Shown here one piece after another: positions 21,626 through 34,340 of a stretch of DNA of 64,000 nt; within the stretch, counting starts at the first letter, position 1; each line of letters begins with the position of its first letter. The stretch is from Glycine soja (lineage: Eukaryota; Streptophyta; Magnoliopsida; Fabales; Fabaceae): the NCBI RefSeq assembly GCF_004193775.1, contig NC_041018.1, positions 35,036,913 to 35,100,912 of the forward strand. The letters are read 5' to 3'. The notes below the pieces were generated by a model, which saw only the letters and a list, made by a program, of their open reading frames with translations, did not search any database and was not told the origin of the DNA. Position numbers and translations under genes: made by a program.

Positions 21626-22519
21626 CCAAACGTGAACTCGATTATAAATATGTTCTTCAGCATCGATTTTTCACTCTCCTCCTCTCCAAACACCCACTCA
21701 AACCCTAACACATTCTTCTCCACCATTCACAACCACCGGTGGCTACCACAAGCCGTCGTTGCTTGCCGCCAAACCACCACATGGAGAGGAACATTTTAAT
21801 TAGAGCGGAATCCATAGAATTCACCTCAAGGATTCGGTGGCGAACAAGCTGTCAATCTTTTCTTTTGTAGCTTATCTGAAGTAATCTTGATTTCAAAGCC
21901 TTTCTCCTAGTTAGTTTGAGCTTCTCTTGTGTTTGTGGTACCGTAATAGAGTGCTTTTATACTTCATTTGAAAAATCTTTGACCTTCACTGTTATCCCAG
22001 TCACATTGGCGTGATCGGAATTTCAAAATGATGTCTCCTTGTAATAGAATCTGAAACACCCCTTATCCCTTTATTTTTTGACAGGGGTAATTGACCCTGA
22101 ATGTTTTTATTAACCTTATTTTTTAAATCTATACAAAATTTCCTTTAATTTGGTATATAGAACCTTGTGTTTGGACTGACGAACGTGAACGAGAGAGGTC
22201 TTTAAGCGACGCAAAGAGGAACTGATAAAGAGCTCACGATAGGTGAGGGGAGTTTATAATAATTTTATGACTTTGATACCACAATTGGGGTCAGGGAACC
22301 TAATTATGGGAATGTATGTTTGTCCCTGTGTATGTTAGTTTTCAAGAAAAACAATGTCTTCAACTAATGGGATGTGATACATCTATTATTGATAAATGAC
22401 ATTATTGTTTTAAACTTGTGTTGTTTAAAGACCTAGGGATGTGAATCTTAGGCATGAACTATATATGTATGTATGTGCAAAATATGATTTACTGATGATA
22501 TTGTGATTGATGACATTAA

Positions 22520-23065
22520 TTGATATGAGGTGACGTTGATGTTTATAATAATGTTGATAGAGAAGAGTGTTGTTATTGAAGATGATATTGATAATAATTG
22601 ATACGAGACGATGTTGGTGTTTATGATAATATTGATATGAGATGATGTTGTTATTGATGGTAATGTTGACATGTGATGATGTTGTTGTTGTTGATAATGT
22701 CATTGAGATGAGATGATGTTGATGTTGATGTTGAGAATGACATTGAGATGAGATGATGTTGATGTTGAGAATGACATTGAGATGAGATGATGTTGTTGTT
22801 GTTGATAATGTCATTGAGATGAGATGATGTTGATGTTGAGAATGACATTGAGATGAGATGATGTTGTTGTTGTTGATAATGTCATTGAGATGAGATGATG
22901 TTGATGTTGAGAATAACATTGAGATGAGATGATGTTGTTGTTATTGATAATGTCATTGAGATGAGATGATGTTGATGTTGAGAATGACATTGAGATGAGA
23001 TGATGTTGATGTGGATAATGACATTGAGATGAGATGTTGTTGATGTTGAAAATGTCATTGTGATA
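22520..23065 (+). repeat. Minisatellite with alternating unit types inside the solo LTR
   Basis: The core CATTGAGATGAGATGATGTTG recurs about eleven times from 22703 to 23040, every 36-39 bp. The spacers alternate between a GATGTTGAGAATGA type and a TTGTTGTTGATAATGT type, giving a higher-order period of about 75 bp. Edges (22520-22700) are more diverged. The long open frames seen on the minus strand here are a by-product of the repeat. Confidence 0.85.
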
Positions 23066-24089
23066 ATGTATGTTGTGTATGTACATGGGGGATGCAGTAA
23101 CCATGATGGATATCCCTGGTGGGAGAAATAAAGTGGTTAAAGAGTTTTAAGCATTTTTGGAGAGGGATGACTTAGAATCTTTAATTATCCACGGTCAGTG
23201 CATTGATGGTATCCATGTTTCATACTTCATATTGCATGGAAATAGTATAAACTTTGTCAGTAAGTACTTGTATTTTCTCATAAGAGGGAATACTTGTACT
23301 TGGGGTCATGTCACTCGGTTTAGAACTCCCTTAAGACTCAACCTGATCACCATGGAGGGGAGTTGCTTGTGCATGACAGGGTAACCTCGACACTTGTTGT
23401 CTAGTTTTTCTAAGTGAGAGTGTCGCGTGGACACATTTAGGTTATTTCCTGACAAATGATACCACGTTGCATTTGAAAGTTGAGGTCAGGTGCATGCATC
23501 ATACTGAGCATGATTGATTATAATTATGGAAGGTTGATGACTACTTGTTGAGTGTATGTTAGACTAATGGATGTTTGTGTATGATTATGGTATTTGTTAA
23601 TGTTTTCTTACTAATTATGGTCATTTGATTTTTATGTTAATTTCTTTTATAATAAACTCACCCTTGCAATTTTTGTACCGTGTGGTTGGTACCTATGATG
23701 ATTGTGAACCTTCATTCGTGGGAGCAGCTGGACAACAGTAGAGTATATGAAATGAGATTCTTTTATGGAGCCATCAAGCTGATGTGATGACATTGAGATT
23801 ATTTTGGGGGAGAGTTGTGTTTTGTTAATCAACTCCTTCGTAGTTGGTTCTATAATTTCTTTTTGAATTGAGAATGTAAATCAGATTAAATTATATGTAT
23901 GAACTAATTTACTTTCCATTATATGAATGATTATATATTCATTTAAGTAATTGTGCGTTGTTTGGTAAATGTATATTGCGTAAAATTTACTCTCATTTTT
24001 CACAAGCAAATTAACGGAATTGTCATTTAAAAATTGAAACTTACACGGTTTAGAGTGGTGATATCTTAGCGACGAGGTGGATCATTACA

Positions 24090-24976
24090 GGGAGGCACTT
24101 AACACCTTTGTTGCTTGGCCGACACATCTTGTAAAGCATTTGTCAGACCAGGTATTTCATTTTGTTGCTTTTAAGAATTGTTAAAAAAGGATTTGTTACA
24201 ATTAAAGTGTTCACTGTCATTCACTTATGTTTATTAACTGTGTAGAATAAATAGGGAGCTAAGGGACCGGCGAAACCTGCAGATAAGTCGGATCCTGATG
24301 TCAATCCCCTATGCCTGATGACATTGACCATCCCATGGCTTTTTCTCAAGCCGTTGCAGGTGTCATGGGATGCTACCGTGTTTGGGGTGTATAATGATAA
24401 CTTCCCCTTGTACATAGGCATGAAGATCTTTCTAAAGTAGCACATGGTGGTCAATGTCTGAGCATCTCTGTTATACAATTGTGATTCTGTAAGTCACTTT
24501 ACATGAGACAAGTATGCAAGTAGGGAATGCCTCTGTGTATGGATTTCTTGAGCCATAATCCATACAGAGGTCTAACAATCACAATTTGAATCAGAAAATT
24601 ATATTAAGAACTTGATGCATAATTAACAAAGATGTGTATCGAGGAGCTTACTTGAATGGGTAAGTTAAACTGAACAAATGAATTTAATTAACGTATGCAT
24701 TATAATAACTTAATGTTCTCCACTACAATGCACATTGACAAATGGTCGTTATATGTCCTAAGGACAATGTTGTCATCTGATTTTGTTCCTTGCACAATAT
24801 GCCCGATAACTACTTGAAAGGAATTATTAACAAGTAAGTTGTATTTTGTAATACATTTACATTATCATTAGTTAGGAACATCAATACTTTAATTTCTTGA
24901 ACAGTGCTTTGAAAGGGTTTGATGATAGTCAACAAAGTAAATCCAAGCATGCTACTAGATGGATTGTAGTTAAAGT
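24090..24976 (+). pseudogene. CACTA second gene, Ulp1-like C48 protease portion lacking its catalytic Cys exon
   Basis: It resumes after the nested LTR with ALNTFVAWPTHLVKHL (24096). Next exon: LMTLTIPWLFLKPLQVSWD and VFGVYNDNFPLYI (24312-24420). Then ASVYGFLEP (24522), DVYRGAYLNG (about 24630), the AHxQMVVICPKDN block with the Trp after the catalytic His changed to a stop (24731), SLHNMPDNYLKGIIN, and SKHATRWIVVK (24946-24972) with a GTAAGT donor. The final exon expected in the family, with the ECGYYVMHWM box that holds the catalytic Cys, is absent: only about 110 bp remain before the subterminal repeats. The protease is therefore dead twice over. Confidence 0.8.
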
Positions 24977-25107
24977 AAGTGATTTAAACAATGTTTGTTG
25001 ACATAAAAATTAAATTTTAGAATTGTAGAGTTTTCTTAATTTAGATTTATTACAATTAATTTTATGTATTGACTTTAATTACTTTAAATATTATTTTTAA
25101 TTCATAG

Positions 25108-25440
25108 TAAATACCGATGTTGTTTAAAAACAACATCAGTTATCATAAAAACAGATGTTGTTGTTTAAAAACAACATCAATTGACTGACAACATCAATAT
25201 AAAACAACATCGGTTTTTTTGAAAAATCGATGTTGTGAATCAAACTTAATATCGATTTTTCTAAAAATCGATGTTGTTTTGTACATATTTTACATTTTTG
25301 TTTTGTTATTTCTTATTATACGATATCAGTTTTTTACAAAATCGATGTTGTGTGGTTTATCTTAACATCGGTTTTACTAAAATTGATGTTGATATTATTA
25401 TTTTTAAAGTTGTTATGAAAGTCCTTAATAATCAATGTTA
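25108..25440. repeat. 3' subterminal repeat array of the CACTA element
   Basis: Repeated dyads of GATGTTGTTTAAAAACAACATC and ACATCGATTTT...AAAATCGATGTTG lie at about 25108-25135, 25145-25172, 25203-25240, 25250-25280, 25322-25353 and 25366-25390. Unit and spacing match the 5' array. Confidence 0.75.
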
Positions 25441-26639
25441 AAATTCTATTTTCTAATAGTCACTAGTGACATTTTTTTTTATAAAACCTAAAAGTAAATA
25501 TTATTTTTGTTGTTGGGCTTAAATTTGCTTTACCCTTATGTTGGCCAGCAAACAGTTAGGTTGTTAAGAAAAGGTTGTGGCTCATTGTTAAGACGGAGAG
25601 TATATATTTGTCAAGAAAAGGGACTTTTCCAAAGTATATGGTTGTAAAATTAGTTTTAATGCAAGAGGATAAACACCTCCTTGCTGTGTCAAAGTCAATT
25701 TTTTTAATTACAATTGTGTATGTATATGAATGTAAGTCGCTAAATTATTATAATTATATATGTACTTAGTTAATATTATCTATGAAAAAAATTATAAATA
25801 TTCTTATATTTCATATTAAAAAGTTTTATGGAATAAAATAATTATTAAACCGTACCTATGACAAAAGACTAAATCCAAAAGGATGAAATAGCAAGCAATT
25901 CTTTTTATATTCTCAATTTTTCATTTTTTAAAAATACGTCGTCGTTAACATGCCGTGTTGCGTTAAAATTATAGCAGACACATGAACAGATAACGGGATT
26001 ATGATATTCATCCACATATATATTATATAGTGACACTTTCTTACGTAAAATGATTTTAATATCACATCGTGTTTCAGTCATAAGAAAAATGAGATATACA
26101 AATCATTTTAATTTTCGGATAAGAACAGCAATGAATTAAGGGGTTATGTTGCTTCCCAGGCAGCAAGAGTCAAACACGTACGGTAAGAGGAAAGTTAGGC
26201 AAAATAAACGCACGGCAGGTAGCAAAGCACTTATATTAGAGGAATGCGCGTGTAGCCTCTGAAAGTATTATAGTTGGTCATAAATCATTTGGACGGTGCA
26301 TTTTAAAATTAGAGGAAGAAAAAACAGACAAATTAATATTAGAGGAATCAAAACTGATTTTTTAAATTTTAAATAGACGAAAAACTTATTGTAATAGCTT
26401 TGGAAATTTATTACTGCAACCTAGTATGTTTAATTTTGTCTAAATTTTCTGTTTCGCCCCCGGTTTATATTATGGAAAATTAGAAATTTGCATATGTAAG
26501 GTATACATGTGATACTTGAAGAATGGCAAGGGTTTAAAGTGCATCTTGGGCTTGGGAATGGGGTTGTAGCCCAATTTGTCGGAAAATTCTAAACCCCTCT
26601 TAGTAGCACTCATCAAACGACTTTTGTTTATTATTTTTG

Positions 26640-26900
26640 GGTTTAAATATTTTCTTAATCATTCTAATTTAATTTTTTTTTACTTTTTCATTCTTGCAAA
26701 AAAAAAATAGTCCTTACAAAATATATGTATTTTGTTTTTAGTCCTTGAAACGCTTTAAATAACATTTCAAATAATAAAAAAAGTATTATCTAAAATGTCA
26801 CAAGAACAAAAAATAAAACGAACATAATTTGTAAGAACTAAATATCAAAAAATAATTTTACAAGAATGAAAAATAAAAAATATTAAATTATAAAGACGTG
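26640..26900. repeat. MITE-like inverted repeat (family shared with 44297 and 48949)
   Basis: TTTAAATATTTTCTTAATC at the left, an inner GTCCTTGAAACGCTTTAAAT, then inverted counterparts toward 26880. The same plan (TTAAATATATTT...TTTTGTTTTTGGT...inverted half) recurs at about 44297-44520 and 48950-49185, so it is a dispersed family. The superfamily is not determined. Confidence 0.5.
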
Positions 26901-28142
26901 GTGGAGAATATATACTTTCCTTGGGGTCGCCAAATATAGGAGAGTTGATTTGCGATTACTAGGTTGTGGCACAGGTCAATGAGAAATAAATTAAGACATG
27001 CAAAGACTTCAACCAAAGTATTTCGTATTTTTTTTTCCTCTACTTGTAGTTTTTGTGCAATCCCTTACACAATTTGTCATGCAATAGTGCCTTGATCAAT
27101 CTTAAATGAAAAAAGCAAACAGAAATAAGTGGATTCATGATAAATTTCCGATTACCTAAATATAAAAATATAAAAATAAATAATTAACGATATAATCAAC
27201 CAATTTTGTCAAAGTAACAAGAGGGATGAGAAAAAAAGATACGTGCATGACTGCATCTGCATGAGGAGCTAGAGATCTCGTATTTATAATGTGGAAAAAT
27301 TTGTTAGGTGAGTCAAGGTCGATATGGGACACTTCGTCTATGGCTCTAGGTAACCTATGAACAAGTCTTAAAGGCCTTGGACTTGGGGATGCTCGGCTAA
27401 GTTACCCAATTGCCACATTAGATAAACCGAGTCTTGTGGCTTTATGGAGTCTTGATACAAATTGAAGCCAACTCGATATGTATTTCATTAGATGGTGATG
27501 TCTTAAGTTAACAAAGTCAATGTAACATGGGAACCAAATATAATGCAAAATAAATAAAAAATTAAGGATCAAAAGCTAAATTTTTTTTATCAAGAATCAA
27601 ATGTAAAATTCATAAATTTTTTAGAGATCAAAATCATATTTAAGTCTAAATAATTAATTAATTAATAATACTTTTGATCTTTCTAGGTATTATAATTGTG
27701 CAATTTTGATTCTCAATCGAGTTCTAATTGTAAAGATTGGTTCCTTGATCGAATATTTATTAAATTATTTGGTCCCTCTAATAATTTTTTAATAAATTTT
27801 GAACAAATTTTGCTAACATGATACTTGATGATGATTTGACAGTTGTTGGTATTACTTGAATCATGGGTTAGTATGATTTAATTTTACTTTTCACCCCTTA
27901 GTATCACAATTATGAGGGATTAAAAATTAATTAAATTCCATTAAGCATATAATTCAGGTAACAAATCAGTTGTTGCATCATTTTATATTCAAAATTGAAT
28001 GAAAATTGATAAGGAGATCAACATTATACAATTGGGATAATTAGAGAATTTAATTTACATAATTGGAATTGAGAGATTAAAATCACATAATTACAATACT
28101 TGCTATACAAAACTGCAATTAAAACTCGTGCAATTACCATGT

Positions 28143-28300
28143 GTGACCAATTCCAGATATTGACCATGTATTTTTTAATTTTTTTTATAAGTTAAGGTTA
28201 TTAACAATTAAATAAAAAAATCTATCACATGACTAATATTTAATGATTAATAAGTTTAATTTAAAAAATACATTGTCCATTAATATCTGAGATTGGCCAC
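28143..28300. repeat. Short hairpin MITE, 158 bp
   Basis: The left arm GTGACCAATTCCAGATATTG, then CATGTATTTTTTAA, is mirrored by the right arm TTAAAAAATACATTG, then TTAATATCTGAGATTGGCCAC, with few mismatches. The loop is AT-rich. No coding capacity. Confidence 0.6.
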
Positions 28301-30486
28301 AAGAATTAAAATTATGATTTTTTTTAAGTGAAGGGTGGAATCTCTTAATTAAAAAAATAAAAAGACTAAAATTATAATTTTTTTTAAAAATAAAAATAAA
28401 ATATCTCAATTAAAAAATAATGAAACTAAAATCATCAAAAAATATGGAGACAAGCAATGAATCTATAACTATATGTGAAGGTAATGGGATTTTTTATGTA
28501 CACATCTTTATGTTTATTTTATCCCTATAACTACATCCATGATTACTATTTTATCCCTATAATAATTACTATCTTCATAAATCATCCACTAACTTCTATT
28601 ATTTTTTATTTTAAAAAATAGTTACGCACGGAGTGCTTATTTCCCTTGCTATTTAATAATAAAAAAATGATTCGAATAAGTAAACAGAGCTATGGAGAAT
28701 AAATATGTAAAGAAACATGCATGATTATGATACGTCTTAGATATACTACATATAGTAAAATAGAGCAATCCAAAAACTTCCAAAATTTCGATGAGTTGGC
28801 AGCATTAAAAAATATTGAATTGTTCCTAGTTCTAAGGTTGCACCAAATTCAAAATTATGAAATAGGCTAAGAATTATCACTGTGTATTATAAGTTAAAAA
28901 AGTGGGTGATATGCATGCTTCGAGGAAAAGGGGATATCTTTTTCGCGATATGTTAATCATCATCAATCCAAATGCAATGCATGTTTTAAGGGTGAGAGGA
29001 AAAAATTAAAGCATGATTGATAATTATGGAAAGCCTTGGTCAGGGTCAAAAGTAGTTGGATGGAATTTTTTCTATATTAAAACAAAAGATGGTGCTAATC
29101 TTTAGCTTCATCAACGAATATGGAAATGCAAAAACAATTAGCACTTGCATTACATCACCTCATTACAAAGAAACCACAATCAATCCCCACGTTCCTCATA
29201 CACAAGTACACTTAATTAATACTACTAGTATATAGTTGAAAGAATTCGCCGGATCTATATTAAGCTAGCTAGCTAAGCTTTGTATATTTTATCAATCTAA
29301 ATTGTAACAGCTAAGCATTTATAGTTTTATTAAATAATTTACCGAACATATATCAACAATTCTTGTAAATTTTATCTATCAATTTTTTTTAAAAAAAAAA
29401 ACTCTTTTATGTCTATATTAATATGTCAGATAGGTTTATTTCAAAATACTACATAATGGAAAATTATTCCATGATAGTTAATAGATTATATATAATTTAG
29501 TGTGAATAAACTGACACACGAAGTTGTTCAAACTTAATCGGTAATCTCGTGCAGGTTGAGTTTTAATTATATAATTTTGTTAAATATTTGAAGAAAAAAA
29601 ATATTCATGAGCAAAATATATTTACTTTCATAATAGTACATACTTAACTGGAACAAATTAAATCTTTTTCCAAAAAAGAATACTTATGATCTCTATATAT
29701 ACCATTACAATTTATATATAGATAGATATTAAGTTTTACTTAAAAAGAAATGTTTAGTATATAGTTTGTGTTAATGCATATGGATTCATTATGGAAAGCT
29801 GAACCAAATGGGACTAAGCAAGTGGATATATATTCTTCGGCACTCCAGCTAAATCGTTTCTGGCTTTAGCTTTTTTGCCATCTCACACATCCTGCTACTG
29901 TCAGACTTACACGTAACATTTTTTTAAAGTTATACATAGTTTATATACAACTTTATGTATCTGACAAGGAATTCTGTAAATATAGAACAAATTTAATGTA
30001 TAGTTTGCAGAATATGCAAAATTTTGGTAGCCTAAGCACTAGCTACACGATTGGGTAAAATATGATTAATTCTTGTACACACATTGTGGTTAATTTTTCT
30101 AATCAAATACTTAAATAAACTATTATATTTATATAAAACTACGTACATACGTAGGAACGAATCTAAAAAATATTTAAGGGAAGGGAAGGAAGGTGAATAA
30201 AAAATTAATCTAAAAAATATGGATATAAACAAGACAGACATATAGCGCATCATGATATAAAATAAATAAATTTTACAAAATAAAAAATAGAATAAGACTA
30301 CAACATATTTAAATTAATTTGAAATTATCATATAATTAAAAAAATTCACACGAGAAAAATTATATTTTTAAAATGAGTATAAATTAATTTTTTGGAAGAA
30401 AAATGAGTATATATTATTATCAACAATAAAAGTCATAATTTAAGCAACTATCTATTATGGTATTTTAATATGAGTTAATAGTTTGG

Positions 30487-31544
<1,058 letters not shown>

Positions 31545-32040
31545 GACAAAAAATTCACATATGTGGATATTCGTGGACAAAATCCACAATAGATATAAAA
31601 CGGGTAGTGCAAATGGATATCCACTACCCGCGGATACGATACTTTAGCTACTCGTTAGTTAACGGGGCTGGGGCAGATATTGTAATACCTACACTCACGA
31701 GTACCCATTACTCATAAAATTATCAAAATAACCTCATATGTACCATAAGTCAGAAAAAGAAAACCCCATCCTATTTGCTCCTCTCTTTCACACTCACGCA
31801 CAAACCGACCATGCTCTCCCTCCCTCTCTCACCAATCACCTTCATCCTCATGTTCCTATCCCTCCCTCATTGGCATCATCGCATCACACTGGCAACGACA
31901 ACATAACACTGTGCAAAGGGACAACCTCACTATCGTCATCACCGTATAGCACCATCATCATCAATGACACTCTCCCTCAAAGTACAACACCCTTGTCACC
32001 TCTATCGCACCAAAGGCACTAAGATTATTGCTAGCAACCA
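31545..32040 (+). mobile_element. hAT-like transposon terminus
   Basis: TAGGGATGACAAAAAATTC at 31545 resembles the (C/T)AGGGATGGCAA terminus of many plant hAT elements. It is followed by the typical short GC-rich motifs ACTACCCGCGGATAC and CGAGTACCCATTAC. A matching second terminus was not found, so the element is truncated or rearranged. It may belong with the BED-finger fragment on the minus strand at 32153-32581. Confidence 0.5.
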
Positions 32041-32152
32041 ATGAATAAAAACTAACAAAATATGAATTTCTAGCATGATGAAATGATAGGTCAACAAAAT
32101 AAAACATTCTTGCTATCTCGACTCTAAGTTTATTCCTATCACCAACATTGAG

Positions 32153-32581
32153 TCAGCCTTGTATATTGCCACCATCATTGCAAGTGCCCATTCTTCTTCT
32201 TTTTGGTAGCAAGGTTGGTGCAGTTGGAGTCCTATTGTCAATAGGAAGTGAAACATTTTTGGGCTTTAATATGTTTTCAGCCTCTTCACAAATTCTTTCT
32301 AAATCAACTAAACATTCATAATTAACTTTATGACAAACAAAAACTCTTTGACTTGAAATTCTGAGTAGATGTGTTGTAACACTAGAGTATGAACCTTTGA
32401 CAGGTCTTTCACAAAAATTACATGTCCAACTCTTATTATCACCCTTTCTCCTCCCTTTTTCATTGATTGTAACAAATGCCCATAATGGTGCATGATCATC
32501 TATAGTTTTTGAGGAAGCATATCTATGAGTAACACTAGAATTGGCCCTAGCATTTAAACCCTCTCCCATAGGTGTAGACAT
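32153..32581 (-). pseudogene. N-terminal fragment of a hAT transposase with a BED zinc finger
   Basis: The 142-residue frame holds PLWAFVTINEK, SWTCNFCERPVKGSYSSV and THLLRISSQRVFVCHKV at residues about 32-85. This is the BED-finger pattern (aromatic, CxxC, GSYxxVxxHLL, late Cys/His) found at the start of plant hAT transposases. After that come about 55 residues of linker ending at PKRRRMG, then a stop. The DDE and dimerisation regions of a full hAT transposase (600 residues or more) are missing. A domesticated small BED protein cannot be excluded, but the adjacent hAT-like terminus favours a relic. Confidence 0.6.
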
Positions 32582-33149
32582 TTTTTTTCAAGCCACACAA
32601 CTACACAATAATAACAACATAACACAATATTAGAAAAGAACTCAAAACATGACAAGTCAAAACCGTGAACATGCTACAACCAAGTGATACTTCGTTTTTT
32701 ATATTGAATTTCAAAACAAAGGGAGGAATAAAAAACCAATAAAAACCACAACATCACCCCTAACAATAACAACCTATAGAACAAAAAATAGAAAACGCAA
32801 AGAAATCGAACGCAAAAAGCTAAAAAAAAATCACCTGAACAAAAAACGTGCAAAGAATGGTGACCTCATCGGACAACATCGGAAAAGGACGAGAAAAGAA
32901 ATACTCACCAAAAAACACATAGCACGGTGGCGACCTCACTAGAAACACGCGAGAGATGAGAGATCGTCAGACTATGTTGGAAGAGAATAGAGATCATCAT
33001 GCTAGGAACCGTTGTCCACCGCTCGACCATTATCCGACATGAAAAGGAAAGTCAACGAGTGAGAAGGTTTTTTCATTGAAGAGGGAAGTTGTAGTGAAGC
33101 ATGAAGAAATGAAACTCTTTTTTGTTGAATGACGTGAAAAGAAGGAACT

Positions 33150-34340
33150 AAAGAGGCTACTAGCATGTTCCCTATACTTTAAGTCTTTTCCAATTTTATC
33201 TTTTTAAATTTAAAATATTAAAGTTATAAAACTTAAAAAAATTCTAAAAATGGCTCAACTATATTGGAGTTGTATCCCTTCAACTTAAGTTGTGTCCCAG
33301 CCGTATCTTCTTTTTTAACAAAAAAATTGATACTTTTCGAATACGTATCGAGACGTATTGGAGCCGTATTAGTGTCCAACACCGGTACGACACTCATACA
33401 TTGACCATTTTTGTGTATCGAGGCTTTATAGGTTGCAACATCTGTTTGCAATTGTTACTCGAGCATGCACTAAGTAATTAGAGTTTCAACCAATTTTGAA
33501 GAAAATTTGTTCAATTGTTTTGTTAAGAAAATAAGTATCAGAGCATGAAGTTTGGTGTGAAAACAAATTTTATGAAGCAACCTAGGATTGTGACTCACAT
33601 GTATTCCTTTCCTTGAATTCTAGTTCTAATAATATTCTCAAATAAGTTAAATTGCTAACACCTCTTCTATTTGCAATCAATCATTGACCATAGTTAACCA
33701 TGGTGTTTCCCCTAATTTAACCCGTAATTGATCATAGATGAATTAAATTGTGACAGATGTTAACCTCAAAGAGGTTGATTAAAATAGACTAATCCATTAG
33801 AAACCTACACAATCAGTTTGATCATGCAAATTGTATGAATCCAATCACTTCTCAGTTCAGTTGATTACAAGCAATTGATCATAGACAAACAATTAAATAA
33901 GATAAAGAGTGATCACTTCTAAAATCTATAAAAGCGTAGAAGATATTCAATCTACTAAATAACATTGAGAAATTTCATTAAGAATTAAAACCAAGTACGG
34001 GGTACAATTACATCACAATAAAGACTATAGAGGGGAAATAACCCAAATAAATAAAATAGAGACATAAAGATTATAGAGGGGGGAAAACTTTATAGATCAT
34101 AACCTATATATGATGATCCATGCATCCTTCTACAACTAAACCGTCTTCACAGGGTCTCTTCCTCTTCCAAAACACTCAAAATCATATACATAATCAAAAG
34201 ATACTAAAAAAAGAGGTCCTTAATCCTTATTTATAAAACTCTAAAATAGTCTAACGACTCTGGTTACCATAATCATGCCAAACTAACCACAATCGCGGTC
34301 TTTCAATCTTTCCCCAATTAATCATATCCCTTATATGGTC
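33150..34340. other. Intergenic DNA, no gene seen
   Basis: No coding region can be supported. About 33500-34330 is moderately AT-rich and has phrases that look like LTR or leader sequence of a decayed retroelement (for example GGGTACAATTACATCACAATAAAG), but I cannot place ends. Confidence 0.4.

Larger units (their letters stand above)
21128..24089 (+). mobile_element. Large solo LTR (2.96 kb), probably Ty3-gypsy (Ogre/Tat-like)
   Basis: It starts TGTAACGCCCTGAAATTTCG and ends ...GGTGGATCATTACA. It splits the CACTA reading frame between EVQLVG and ALNTFVAWPTHLVK, so the empty site can be read: GGGCA is the left flank (21123-21127) and GGGA, one base short, the right (24090-24093). It contains a TATA-like ATTATAAATA at 21641, AATAAA at 23651, short palindromic repeats and a minisatellite, but no coding DNA. 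One LTR without an internal region means a solo LTR left by recombination. The Ogre/Tat assignment rests on the size and on remembered similarity. Confidence 0.75.
13318..25468 (+). mobile_element. Complete but dead CACTA (En/Spm) transposon, 12.15 kb, with a nested solo LTR
   Basis: The left terminus CACTACTCAAAAATATAG (13318) and the right terminus ...TTTTCTAATAGTCACTAGTG (to 25468) both give CACTA read inward, and ACA flanks both ends (13315-13317; 25469-25471). Both subterminal regions (13350-13560; 25108-25440) carry the same palindromic unit, ACATCGATTTT...AAAATCGATGT, several times. Inside, in one orientation, lie a TNP2-type transposase relic and a Transposase_24 plus Ulp1 gene relic. 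Without the 2.96-kb nested LTR the element would be about 9.2 kb. Confidence 0.8.
25472..30486. other. AT-rich intergenic DNA with short MITEs, no gene seen
   Basis: No coding region can be supported on either strand. It contains a MITE-like inverted repeat at 26640-26900, another at 28143-28300, and scattered decayed repeats at 27640-28130 that share phrases with the opposite strand. The stretch around 27240-27530 is less AT-rich but has no recognisable product. Confidence 0.5.

Noticed and set aside
22425..23104. Long overlapping open frames on the minus strand (Ser/His/Ile/Asn-rich)
   Set aside because: They are by-products of the minisatellite in the solo LTR and have no protein signature.
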